In this document: one piece after another, positions 1 to 7,859 of the stretch
How the letters are laid out: each line of letters opens with the position of its first letter
Numbering within the stretch: the stretch's first letter is position 1
Source of the DNA: Pseudomonadota bacterium
GTDB lineage: Bacteria; Pseudomonadota; Gammaproteobacteria; Acidiferrobacterales; UBA6901
DNA: 52,628 bases
Assembly (NCBI GenBank): GCA_021785795.1
Contig: JAJYEK010000011.1
Coordinates: 1 to 52,628, forward strand
Direction of reading: 5' to 3'
The notes under the pieces: generated by a model
The model's database searches: none
What the model was told of the DNA's origin: nothing
Seen by the model: only the letters and a program-made list of their open reading frames with translations
Made by a program: the position numbers and the translations under genes

Positions 1-407
1 ATCAGCTTGATTCGCAGCACGAAGTCACGTGTGGCACCTGCATACGGCCGCCGCGGACCGGAAAGCCCGGTGGCGATAGCCCCGCCAAGCGTAGCTGATT
101 CAGCGAAATGCGGCGGTTCAAATGCCAGCATCTGATTGTGCTCTGCTAGTGCCGCCTCTATTTCCCGAAGCGGCGTGCCGGCGCGCGCGGTGAGCACGAG
201 TTCGCAAGGATCGTAGCTGATGATGCCCCGGTGCGTGTCTGCTGCCAAGGGTGTACCGGAAACGGATCGGCCGAAGAATGCCTTGCTGCCGCCACCGGCA
301 ATCTGCAGCGGCGTGCCGGAACGCAGCGCCGCGCGCACAAGTTCCTGAAGCATGCCGCTGCTATCGTGCGGGCCGGCGAGTGGCATGTCATGCAACATGC
401 TGCCCAT
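1..407 (-). CDS. glcE: Glycolate oxidase FAD-binding subunit GlcE (partial, 3' end beyond window)
   Basis: This is the N-terminal ~135 residues of a GlcE-type FAD-binding protein; the rest lies beyond the left edge. GlcE works with GlcD and GlcF to oxidise glycolate to glyoxylate at the membrane. The visible protein has the FAD-linked oxidase (PCMH-type) start: QIAGGGSKAFFG near residue 40, and a second flavin-binding stretch ATLGGAIATGLSGPRRPY near residue 105. The first ATG is four bases after the glcD stop, so the two are probably translationally coupled; an in-frame ATG nine bases further in is equally possible. The context, directly after glcD, settles the identity. What cannot be seen is whether the C-terminus or glcF is intact. 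Confidence 0.88.
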   Translation of the reverse strand, partial: MGSMLHDMPLAGPHDSSGMLQELVRAALRSGTPLQIAGGGSKAFFGRSVSGTPLAADTHRGIISYDPCELVLTARAGTPLREIEAALAEHNQMLAFEPPHFAESATLGGAIATGLSGPRRPYAGATRDFVLRIKL

Positions 408-411
408 CGCG

Positions 412-1881
412 TCAGAAACGCTCCAGATCGGAAAACGGAAGTCTGCCGGCATGCACGTGCATGGCCCCGTATTCCGCGCAGCGCCGCAGTGTCGGAACGG
501 CCTTGCCGGGGTTGAGCAGCCCGTGCGGGTCGAAGGCCCGCTTCAGAGCATGAAACTGTTCGAGCGCCGATGCCGAAAACTGCACGCACATTTGATTGAT
601 TTTCTCCACACCAACGCCATGCTCGCCAGTGATGGTTCCGCCGGCCGCGACGCAGAGCTCGAGTATTTTTCCGCCAAGCCGTTCGGCGCGTTCCAGCTCT
701 TCCGCCTTGTTCGCATCGTACAGAATCAGGGGATGGAGGTTACCGTCGCCGGCATGAAAAACGTTGGCCACAGCGAGGCCCGCATCGGCGGACATTTCCG
801 CGATATGGCGCAGCACCGCAGGCAGGCGTCTGCGCGGAATCGTTCCGTCCATGCAGTAGTAGTCCGGGGCGAGCCGCCCCACCGCGGGAAAGGCTGCCTT
901 GCGGCCTGCCCAGAACAATGTGCGCTCACGTTCGTCGCAGGCTGTACGCGATTCGGTCGCGCCGCATTGGTTCAGGATCTCCCGAACCTGCAGAATCTGC
1001 TCCGAAACCTCCTCGTTTATTCCGTCCAGCTCACACAGCAATATTGCCGCAGCCTCTATCGGATAACCTGCATGCACGAACTGTTCGGCGGCACGGATGG
1101 CGAGATTGTCCATCATTTCGAGTCCGGCCGGAACTATTCCGGCCCCAATGATTGCAGCTACGGCTGCGCCGGCCTTCTCTAAGTCATCGAAAGCGGCCAG
1201 CACCACCTGCGCCCGTTCGGGTCGCGGAAGCAGCTTGACTACGATCTCAACAATGACCCCGAGCAGTCCTTCGGACCCGGTCATGAGTGCGAGCAAATCG
1301 TAACCTGGTGAATCCAGGGCCGCGCCGCCGACGGTAATCAACTCGCCCTCGATGGTAAGAAACGTCAGCGCCTGAATGTTATGTACTGTGAGGCCATATT
1401 TCAGGCAATGAACTCCGCCGGCGTTTTCCGCGACGTTGCCACCGATGCTGCATGCGATCTGGGATGAAGGATCCGGAGCGTAATACAGGCCGGCCGGCGC
1501 GACCGCTTGAGAAATGGCGAGATTGCGGACCCCGGGCTGGACGCGTGCCGTACGGTTGATCTCGTCAATTTCCAGTATGCGGTTGAATTTGGCGAGTGAC
1601 AGCAGTACGCCGTCTGCGAGCGGCAGGGCACCTCCAGACAGTCCTGTACCGGCACCCCGCGCCACTACCGGAACGCCGTGTTTGCGACAGATGTCCAGAA
1701 CCGCGCGCGCCTGGTCGGTGGTGTCTGGGAGCGCGACCAGCAGCGGCAGCTCACAGTAGGCCGACAATCCGTCACATTCGTAGGGGCGCAGATCCTCAGG
1801 GTCGGACAACAATGCTCCCGGCGGCAGCACCCGTCGCAGCGCAGCGATTAACTCGTGTCGCGTGCAAGATCGGGCATTCAT
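412..1881 (-). CDS. glcD: Glycolate oxidase subunit GlcD (FAD-linked oxidase)
   Basis: Predicted 489-residue FAD-linked 2-hydroxyacid oxidase, close to the ~499 residues of E. coli GlcD. GlcD carries the flavin site that oxidises glycolate to glyoxylate in photorespiration-like salvage and glycolate use. The PCMH-type FAD domain has PVVARGAGTGLSGGA near residues 71-85 and CSIGGNVAENAGG near 144-156. The C-terminal half has NVFHAGDGNLHP and GGTITGEHGVG, the His-containing motifs of the vanillyl-alcohol-oxidase/lactate-dehydrogenase fold. I chose the ATG at 1881, which begins MNARSCTRHEL. The frame stays open 30 codons further upstream, but that stretch is Pro/Trp-rich and unlike the family. 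D-lactate dehydrogenase is an alternative, but the adjacent glcE makes glycolate oxidase much more likely. Confidence 0.92.
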   Translation of the reverse strand: MNARSCTRHELIAALRRVLPPGALLSDPEDLRPYECDGLSAYCELPLLVALPDTTDQARAVLDICRKHGVPVVARGAGTGLSGGALPLADGVLLSLAKFNRILEIDEINRTARVQPGVRNLAISQAVAPAGLYYAPDPSSQIACSIGGNVAENAGGVHCLKYGLTVHNIQALTFLTIEGELITVGGAALDSPGYDLLALMTGSEGLLGVIVEIVVKLLPRPERAQVVLAAFDDLEKAGAAVAAIIGAGIVPAGLEMMDNLAIRAAEQFVHAGYPIEAAAILLCELDGINEEVSEQILQVREILNQCGATESRTACDERERTLFWAGRKAAFPAVGRLAPDYYCMDGTIPRRRLPAVLRHIAEMSADAGLAVANVFHAGDGNLHPLILYDANKAEELERAERLGGKILELCVAAGGTITGEHGVGVEKINQMCVQFSASALEQFHALKRAFDPHGLLNPGKAVPTLRRCAEYGAMHVHAGRLPFSDLERF

Positions 1882-2262
1882 GGCGAGGCTTGGCCTTGGG
1901 GCGTTCTCGGTGACATGGGGCCAGTAAATCACGACAACGCCTGCCGGCCAAGGGGGAGGGCGGCATTGCATGATGACATACGGATGGGACTACGGAAGAA
2001 GGCTAGTCTGTTTGACATTTTGCCGCCTCGACGGGCGGATCCGCAGACAGCAATATTGATCTAAGGCCATACAAATCGAATAGACTCTAGCCCCGGTAGT
2101 CTGAGTGCTGGACAGCAGTCGACCCGAGCGTCGAATGCCGCGGGGTTGTTTTCGCTGCCGCTCGATCGCAGGTTCACTGCCGATATGGATTAATTCGGTT
2201 GCTTGCCATTTTTCGGTGTTCGGCCATCACAGGGCGCCTGCCGTTTCGAATCCGTTGTTAAT
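1882..2262. other. Divergent intergenic region between glcD and the iron operon
   Basis: About 380 bases without a supported gene. The part next to glcD should hold the glc promoter, but I could not find a convincing -35/-10 pair on the minus strand. Composition becomes AT-rich toward 2260, where the iron-operon promoter begins. Short open frames here have no recognisable protein features. Confidence 0.5.
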
Positions 2263-2281
2263 GGCAATCAGAATCATTGAC
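2263..2281. promoter_or_regulatory. Candidate Fur box 1
   Basis: The 19 bases starting GGCAATCAGAATCATT match the classical 19-bp Fur consensus at 13 positions, including the core AATCATT. The site overlaps the -35 hexamer of the promoter for an iron permease operon, where an iron-dependent repressor is expected. Seen directly: the sequence match and position. Inferred: that Fur binds. Confidence 0.55.
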
Positions 2282-2306
2282 AACTCCAATCAGCTTAATT
2301 TATCAT
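2277..2306 (+). promoter_or_regulatory. Sigma70-type promoter of the iron-uptake operon
   Basis: A perfect -35 TTGACA at 2277-2282 is followed after 18 bases by TATCAT at 2301-2306, five of six matches to the -10 consensus. The first gene starts at 2347, giving a leader of about 33 bases. It lies in the most AT-rich stretch of this part of the window and is flanked by two Fur-like sites. Confidence 0.7.
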
Positions 2307-2307
2307 C

Positions 2308-2326
2308 ATAAATAGCAATCATTCGC
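2308..2326. promoter_or_regulatory. Candidate Fur box 2
   Basis: The 19 bases beginning ATAAATAGCAATCATT match the Fur consensus at 11 positions with an intact ATCATT half. It sits just after the -10 element, about where transcription should start. The pair of sites spaced around one promoter is typical of Fur-repressed genes. It is weaker than box 1 when taken alone. Confidence 0.4.
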
Positions 2327-2346
2327 ATATAGAGGATAAAAGGTGT

Positions 2347-2697
2347 ATGAGGACTTTTCTCGGTACCGGAATTTTGACCGTAGTCATGGGCCTAGGCGTG
2401 TGCAGCAGCGCGCAGGCAGATGCCGCAAGGACCCTGCTTACGATCAAAAATCAGCGGTTCATTCCGCAGCAGATTCAAATCCCAGCGCATACCAAGGTAG
2501 AGATTGTCGTGAAAAACGAGGATAGATTGCCGGCCGAATTTGAAAGTGCCGATCTGTCCCGAGAAGTGGTAATTCCCGGCCACAGCGCCGTGAGCGTGTA
2601 TGTAGGGCCGCTGTCCACGGGGCGTTACGGCTTCTTTAACGACTTCAATCGTGCCGCTAGAGGCTGGGTGATCAGCGCGCCGAATCGGTCTAGATAG
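2347..2697 (+). CDS. Secreted cupredoxin-like protein of the FTR1 iron-uptake operon
   Basis: Predicted 116-residue exported protein. Residues 1-25 form a signal peptide ending in SSAQA-D, and the remainder is one small beta-sandwich like the cupredoxin domains that accompany FTR1 permeases. The motif PAEFESADL with a following VIPGHS and YGFFNDFNRA is characteristic of this FTR1-associated group. I see no Cys, and no His/Met set that could make a type 1 copper site, so it probably binds no blue copper. It likely acts in the periplasm with the permease 21 bases downstream. The ATG follows AAAGG. A longer-lived alternative frame overlaps but lacks a signal peptide. Role is inferred from context. 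Confidence 0.82.
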   Translation: MRTFLGTGILTVVMGLGVCSSAQADAARTLLTIKNQRFIPQQIQIPAHTKVEIVVKNEDRLPAEFESADLSREVVIPGHSAVSVYVGPLSTGRYGFFNDFNRAARGWVISAPNRSR

Positions 2698-2718
2698 CCA
2701 GAAGCGAGGCCAGCGCCC

Positions 2719-3546
2719 ATGTTTGCTGCCGCAGTCATCGTATTCCGGGAAGTCCTAGAGGCCGCCCTGATTGTCTCCATCGTTCTGGGAGCGAGCCGCG
2801 GTGTTGCCACCCGCGGCCGCTGGGTTGCTGCGGGTATCGTTGCAGGGATCGTCGGCGCCTGTGCCATCGCATTGTCTGCAGGCGCAATTGCAAGATCGTT
2901 CTCGTATGCCGGCCAACCGCTGATCAATGCCGGCATTTTGCTTGCGGCTGTACTTACGCTGTCCTGGCATAACGTATGGATGGCTGGGCACGGCCGGACG
3001 CTCGCGGCGCAGGTAAGAGCGCTTGGTCACGATGTGCAGACTGGCACTAGGCCGCTGACGGCGCTGATGGTGATCACGCTGACGGCCGTGATGCGCGAGG
3101 GGTCAGAGCTCGTTCTGTTTCTCTGGGCAATCGCCGCGGATGGCGTCACGCGGCTCGGTGTGTTGAGCGGCAGCGTCATGGGGCTTTTGGGCGGCAGCCT
3201 GGTGGGTGTGCTGCTCTACCGCGGACTGCTGTTCATTCCGCTGCGGCATTTCTTCGCCGTTACCAGCGGGCTGATTTTGTTGCTTACCGCGGGGCTTGCC
3301 TCAGAAGCAGCGGGTTTTCTCAATCAGGCAGGCCTGGTGCCTGCGCTGGGTCAAGGGCTCTGGAACAGCTCCACAATCCTTAGTCAGGAAAGCGTGCCGG
3401 GACGGCTGCTCCATATCCTCGTCGGCTATACGGCAAGACCTTCTGGAATTGAGCTGGTGTTCTACTTCACCACCCTAATTGCGGTCTACACGCTCATGCG
3501 CATCGTCGGTCGAACCACGCGAAAGGCAAGTTCGCAGCCTGTCTGA
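2719..3546 (+). CDS. FTR1-family iron permease (EfeU-like)
   Basis: Predicted 275-residue integral membrane permease, the same size as E. coli EfeU (276). Members import iron across the inner membrane, usually with an oxidase or periplasmic partner. Both signature REXXE motifs are present: FREVLEA at residues 9-15 and MREGSE at 125-130; these carry the iron through the membrane. Around seven hydrophobic segments can be read. A loop near residues 90-112 is rich in His and charged residues. It is second in an operon behind the Fur-like promoter. No efeO or efeB gene follows, so this is the short FTR1 plus cupredoxin arrangement. The exact oxidation state transported cannot be read from sequence. 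Confidence 0.9.
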   Translation: MFAAAVIVFREVLEAALIVSIVLGASRGVATRGRWVAAGIVAGIVGACAIALSAGAIARSFSYAGQPLINAGILLAAVLTLSWHNVWMAGHGRTLAAQVRALGHDVQTGTRPLTALMVITLTAVMREGSELVLFLWAIAADGVTRLGVLSGSVMGLLGGSLVGVLLYRGLLFIPLRHFFAVTSGLILLLTAGLASEAAGFLNQAGLVPALGQGLWNSSTILSQESVPGRLLHILVGYTARPSGIELVFYFTTLIAVYTLMRIVGRTTRKASSQPV

Positions 3547-3633
3547 AGCGACGAAGCCGTCAGCCAGATCCCCCAATAGGCAAATCCGGATAACCAAATG
3601 CATAGGGAGCTGCCGCTTCCATAAGGAATACCC

Positions 3634-4419
3634 ATGTCGCCGAAATGCGAAGCCGGAGTCGCCGCGCCCTGCAATGCCCCGTGTTGCGACACCCGAGAAT
3701 GTTACCGCCGGCTGTCGGTCGCAGCACTGTGTCTGGGGGCGGCTCTGGCCGGAAGCGCAACCCATGCTGACGACCTCATCGTGTATTCGCCCCATGTCGT
3801 TCAAGGCCAGTCGGAAATCGAGCTCCGTGGAGACTTGCTTCAGGACCGTTCAGCCGCCGTCAGCGGCACGAGCAATTATCAGCTGTCTGTGGCCCACGCC
3901 TTCACAGGCTGGTGGCGTCCGGAGATCTATCTGGCGGAGTACCGGGACAGCCCTGGTACGGGGCGGCAGTCGCAGGGCTACGAATTCGAGAATGTCTTTC
4001 AGTTGGCGCCAACCGGTAAGTTCTGGGCTGACGCCGGCTTTCTCGCGTCCTACCACCATCATGTCGGCGGACAGCCGGATGACATCGAATTCGGTCCGCT
4101 GCTCGAGCACCGAGACCGGCGTCTGGTTAACGTGCTGAACCTCATTTGGGAAAAGCAAGTCGGCCCAGCTGCCAGCGGCGAATACGCATTTCGGGCCGCG
4201 TACAGCGCGCGCTATCAGTGGAAGGCCGCGCTGCAGCCCGGACTGGAGACATATTTTCGTCCTGACGATCACGCATACCAGGCTGGTCCGGTCGTATACG
4301 GAGAGATTGCCAGCGCCGAAGGCAGTGAGCTGGAATACAGCGGCGGAGTGGTCCTGGGCATCAATCGCGATGCTCCGGATGCGACCTGGCTGCTGCGCAT
4401 GGAGTACGAGTTCTTCTGA
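3634..4419 (+). CDS. Predicted outer-membrane or periplasmic protein, third gene of the iron operon
   Basis: Predicted 261-residue exported protein that I do not recognise as a named family. A hydrophobic segment near residues 26-44 followed by THA-DD looks like a signal peptide. The mature part alternates polar and aromatic residues and ends in EYEFF; a terminal Phe is the usual recognition signal for outer-membrane beta-barrels. The N-terminal region before the signal core is unusually long and holds five Cys among the first 22 residues. AAGGA six bases before the ATG supports this start. It follows the FTR1 gene by 87 bases on the same strand, so a role in metal passage is possible but unproven. 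Confidence 0.7.
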   Translation: MSPKCEAGVAAPCNAPCCDTRECYRRLSVAALCLGAALAGSATHADDLIVYSPHVVQGQSEIELRGDLLQDRSAAVSGTSNYQLSVAHAFTGWWRPEIYLAEYRDSPGTGRQSQGYEFENVFQLAPTGKFWADAGFLASYHHHVGGQPDDIEFGPLLEHRDRRLVNVLNLIWEKQVGPAASGEYAFRAAYSARYQWKAALQPGLETYFRPDDHAYQAGPVVYGEIASAEGSELEYSGGVVLGINRDAPDATWLLRMEYEFF

Positions 4420-4632
4420 GCGGGTCTGCGATTTAGATCACCGAGTTGGCGCCGGCTCGCCGGCATGGCTGCAGGGTAGCCCGGAACAACTGAGTTGGCG
4501 CCGCCATCCGGGCATCGGTGGTCACCAGCGGCCTCCAATCCAGTGACCCGGCACGCCCGCGCTTTTTTGTGCCGGCGCATGGTAGGCGGTATGCGCATCA
4601 ACAAAGTCGAATCCTGTGAAGACCCGGGCCTA

Positions 4633-5670
4633 TCATGGTGCAGGAGTCGAGTAACGAGCATGGATTGCATCAATGGCGGCGAGTGTGTCGCCGTCTAGCT
4701 CGATGTTCAGGCTGTCGATATTGCGTTGAAGCTGTTCCATGCTGGTTGCGCCGATGATCGTGGCGCGCACAAACCAGCGCTGGCGCACAAAGCTGAGCGC
4801 CATCTGATCAAGCGCGAGTCCCCGGCTTTCTGCAAGCGCAAGGTAATCAGCGGTCGCAAGCGCTACAGCCGGGCGCCGGTTCCTCGGTTGAAAGTCCGGA
4901 AACAGCGTAAAGCGGGCTCCTGCGGGGAGCGCGCCGCGCAAATATTTTCCCGAGAGTACGCCGCCTGCCAGCGGGCTGTAAGCGAGCAGCGGCACGTTTT
5001 CCCGGAAACTCACTTCAGCGAGATCGACATCGAATTGTCGGCTCACCAGACTGTAGACGTTCTGTATCGATACCGGCGGTGGTAGTCCGTGCTGGCGGGC
5101 AAGCAGCGAAAACTGGCATACGCCCCAGGACGTCTCGTTGGAGAGCCCGTAATGGCGTATCTTGCCGGCACGCATGAGCTCGGCCATGGTTTCGATCTGT
5201 TCGAGAATGGGCACGGTCGGCCTTTCCGCGCCGGGGTCGTACGCGCTGGCGCCGAACATTGGCACGTTGCGGTCTGGCCAATGAATCTGATACAGGTCGA
5301 TGTAGTCAGTCTGCAGGCGCTTCAGGCTGTCGTGTACGGCTTCGAAGATGTTGGCGCGCGCCACCGCCGTGCGTCCGCCCCTCAGCCAGTCGCGACGCCC
5401 TGGTCCAGCAATCTTGCTCGCAATGACAAGTGTGTCACGCGCTTGCTGCCGCAGCCAGGCTCCCAGATAGAGCTCGGTGCGGCACGCGGTCTGCGCCCGT
5501 GGCGGGACGGGATACATCTCGGCAGTATCGATGTAATTGATCCCGCGGCTGAGCGCATAATCAAGCTGCTTGTGGGCATCGGCCTCGGTATTCTGTTCGC
5601 CCCAGGTCATTGTGCCGAGACAGAGCTCGGAAACCTGAAGTTCGGTGTCGCCAATTCTGTTGTAACGCAT
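4633..5670 (-). CDS. tas: Aldo/keto reductase, Tas family
   Basis: Predicted 345-residue NADPH-dependent aldo/keto reductase, nearly the same length as E. coli Tas (346). The N-terminal block LGTMTWGEQNTEADAH and the active-site Asp/Tyr region YIDTAEMYPVPPR are nearly identical to what is known for Tas. Further family features are a Lys in IASKIAGPGR and the TDYIDLYQIHWPDR strand of the TIM barrel. Tas complements tyrosine auxotrophy under some E. coli conditions, but its natural substrate is not established. It is convergent with the iron operon and stands alone. Nothing odd seen. Confidence 0.88.
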   Translation of the reverse strand: MRYNRIGDTELQVSELCLGTMTWGEQNTEADAHKQLDYALSRGINYIDTAEMYPVPPRAQTACRTELYLGAWLRQQARDTLVIASKIAGPGRRDWLRGGRTAVARANIFEAVHDSLKRLQTDYIDLYQIHWPDRNVPMFGASAYDPGAERPTVPILEQIETMAELMRAGKIRHYGLSNETSWGVCQFSLLARQHGLPPPVSIQNVYSLVSRQFDVDLAEVSFRENVPLLAYSPLAGGVLSGKYLRGALPAGARFTLFPDFQPRNRRPAVALATADYLALAESRGLALDQMALSFVRQRWFVRATIIGATSMEQLQRNIDSLNIELDGDTLAAIDAIHARYSTPAP

Positions 5671-6183
5671 GCTTGGGCCCTCTGGAGTTCAATAGTACAC
5701 CGGATTGCTGACGGATTATGGGGTGAGGGGGGCGGAAAGTCGGCGACAAGCTTAACCAAATAGCCGGGGAGTGAAAAGGGCAGCCGTAACAGAATTCTTT
5801 GCAGCTGGCGGAACCCCGGTCATATCGATCCGTGCGGTTCGACTGCAGCGGCGGCCAGCCTCTGTAGGTTCGATGCCGCATACGTGCCGGGGTCGCAGGC
5901 CGGACCGTCTAATGTCGCATCGGTTGCTTCCCGGCGCGCTGGCCCCGATGGTGTTGCCGAGAATGCCAAGACTTGGCGATGTGCCCCGCGGCGGCACAAC
6001 CGGCATTACGGGCCATGACCGGGCGGCGCCCCGACGGTCATCGCACTGGTTCCGGTATGGGTGAATTGAACATTGGCCGGGGCGGCCATTGTGATGGAGC
6101 TGTCCAGGTGTGGCGATCCGTAATAATATGCAGTTAAATTAAAAGCATCCCGCTCACCGCCTGCAGGGGCCTACCAAACTCCC
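5671..6183. other. Divergent intergenic region, 513 bases
   Basis: This region separates tas from the DUF3014 gene. The open frames across it (for example a plus-strand frame at 5771-6064) are Arg/Pro-rich with no domain features. Near 6121-6144 the sequence becomes AT-rich (TAATAATATG and AGTTAAATTAAAAG), where a promoter for the downstream gene would be expected, but no -35 element at correct spacing is visible. Confidence 0.5.
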
Positions 6184-7002
6184 ATGTCAAATAACATGAA
6201 ATACACGATACCTATTGCAATCGTGCTGGTCCTCGGCGGACTGGCCGGTGGCGTCTACTATTGGCGCACGCATCAACCGGCGCCAGTGAACGAGGCGCCT
6301 GTGATGCCTGTGGCACCGCCTCCTCCAGTGCCGGCGCCGATCAAGCCACCCGCTCCACCCGTCCACTTTCCGGTTCCCAAGCCGACCGTGCCCGCGAAGG
6401 CGCCCTTGCCTTCGCTCGACAAAAGCGATGCGGCGATGACGCAATTGCTCACGGACTTTTTTGGCCGGGGATCGGTCGAAGAGCTGTTTGTGCCGCGCGA
6501 CATCATTCACCGGTTCGTAGTCCTGGTGGACAGCCTGCCACACCGGAAATTGCCCATGCGATTCCGCCTTTTCAGGCCGGTCGCGGGAAAATTCCTGGTG
6601 TCCGGTCCGAAGGACAGCAGGGCGCTCAGCCCGGAAAACTACCGCCGCTATACGCCATACGTGCTGATGGCGCAGGCAGTCAGCAGCAAGACGCTAGTTG
6701 CGACCTATGTCCGTTTCTATCCGCTGCTGCAGCAGGAGTACAAGAGGCTTGGATATCCGCACGGGTACTTCAATGACCGCGTAGTGGCGGCGATCGACAA
6801 TATGCTCGCGACTCCGGATGTCAAGGCGCCGCTCGACCTGGTCCGGCCCAATGTCCTGTACCAGTTTGCGGATCCCAAGCTGGAGGCGCTGTCAGCGGGG
6901 CAAAAAATCCTGCTGCGAATGGGGCCGGAGAATGCGGCCCGGATCAAGGCAAAGCTGCGGGAGATTCGCAACGACCTGACCGGTCAGGTTTCGAAACCCT
7001 AG
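6184..7002 (+). CDS. DUF3014 family membrane-anchored protein
   Basis: Predicted 272-residue protein with one N-terminal membrane anchor (residues ~7-27), a long Pro-rich linker of about 45 residues, then a soluble domain facing the periplasm. The soluble part carries the hallmarks of DUF3014: LSPENYRRYTPYV, YVRFYPLLQQEYKRLGYP, YFNDRVV, YQFADPKLEALSAGQKILLRMG and KAKLREIR. Function is unknown for the family. An in-frame ATG five codons in is an alternative start. It is monocistronic as far as can be seen. Confidence 0.85.
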   Translation: MSNNMKYTIPIAIVLVLGGLAGGVYYWRTHQPAPVNEAPVMPVAPPPPVPAPIKPPAPPVHFPVPKPTVPAKAPLPSLDKSDAAMTQLLTDFFGRGSVEELFVPRDIIHRFVVLVDSLPHRKLPMRFRLFRPVAGKFLVSGPKDSRALSPENYRRYTPYVLMAQAVSSKTLVATYVRFYPLLQQEYKRLGYPHGYFNDRVVAAIDNMLATPDVKAPLDLVRPNVLYQFADPKLEALSAGQKILLRMGPENAARIKAKLREIRNDLTGQVSKP

Positions 7003-7153
7003 ACCTGCTGTGTAGCGAAGCGGCCGCGATGATTTGCGCGGCGCTGCAGTATCAGCTGGATGGATGACCGGACCGGAATGGACGGCATTGCGGATAGGAC
7101 CCGTGCGCTGGGTCGTGCCGCGGCCGGATGCCGGTCCGGGAAAGGGGGCTGCG

Positions 7154-7741
7154 ATGGGCAAAGTCCGACTGGAAGCTTTCAGCGACGGCGTCCTTGCCAT
7201 CATCATCACGATCATGGTGCTCGAGTTGAAGGTACCGCGGGGCGTGGAGTGGATTGCGCTCAAGCCGCTGTTGCCGGTCTTTCTGAGCTATGCCTTGAGC
7301 TTCGTATATATCGGCATTTACTGGAACAATCACCACCACCTGCTGCATACGGTGAGCAAGGTCGGCGGTGGAATTCTGTGGGCCAATCTGCATCTGCTCT
7401 TCTGGCTGTCGCTCTTCCCGTTTGCCACCGGGTGGATGGGGGAAAACCGATTTTCGTCTTCACCCACCGCTCTCTACGGCATTGTGCTGCTGATGGCGGC
7501 TCTCGCATGGCAGATTCTGCAGCGCTCGATCATTGCCGGTCATGGCAGGGGTTCGCTGCTCGCGCTTGCCATAGGCCGGGATCTCAAAGGCAGATCGTCG
7601 GTGCTGTTCTACGCCGCCGCGATTCCCGCGGCGTTCCTCAGCCCCTGGGTTTCCCAGGCATTGTACGTGTTTGTAGCGCTGCTGTGGCTCGTTCCGGACC
7701 GACGCATTGAGAAGGTGGTGACGGCGGAACGTCGGGACTGA
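7154..7741 (+). CDS. TMEM175/DUF1211-type membrane protein (putative potassium channel)
   Basis: Predicted 195-residue protein with about six hydrophobic segments. The first helix begins RLEAFSDGVLAIIITIMVLE, matching the RxxxFSD signature of TMEM175 (DUF1211) proteins, which form selectivity-filter-free potassium channels in bacteria and lysosomes. The IYWNNHHHLLH segment is also typical. The upstream frame is open, but the ATG at 7154 sits after a GGGG-rich Shine-Dalgarno sequence and begins directly before the first helix. The ion selectivity here is a family inference. Confidence 0.85.
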   Translation: MGKVRLEAFSDGVLAIIITIMVLELKVPRGVEWIALKPLLPVFLSYALSFVYIGIYWNNHHHLLHTVSKVGGGILWANLHLLFWLSLFPFATGWMGENRFSSSPTALYGIVLLMAALAWQILQRSIIAGHGRGSLLALAIGRDLKGRSSVLFYAAAIPAAFLSPWVSQALYVFVALLWLVPDRRIEKVVTAERRD

Positions 7742-7859
7742 ATGGATCCGGGCAGTGCCGCCGGAAAGCGGCGAAGGAAAAAGCACGCATTATTGCGGGG
7801 ATGCGTACAGCCGCAGCATGTCTCCTTTCCCGGCGCCATATTTGCGGATCCGGACAGAA

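Noticed and set aside
352..1182. Plus-strand frame of 276 codons inside glcD
   Set aside because: It is a shadow of glcD with no recognisable features.
4443..4503. Direct repeat GAGTTGGCGCCG at 4443-4454 and 4492-4503
   Set aside because: Only 12 bases and two copies in a convergent gap, with no link to a gene; it may be coincidence.
4548..4575. CCGGCAC/GTGCCGG hairpin as a terminator between the iron operon and tas
   Set aside because: The T-run is inside the 14-base loop rather than after the stem, so it does not fit a Rho-independent terminator.
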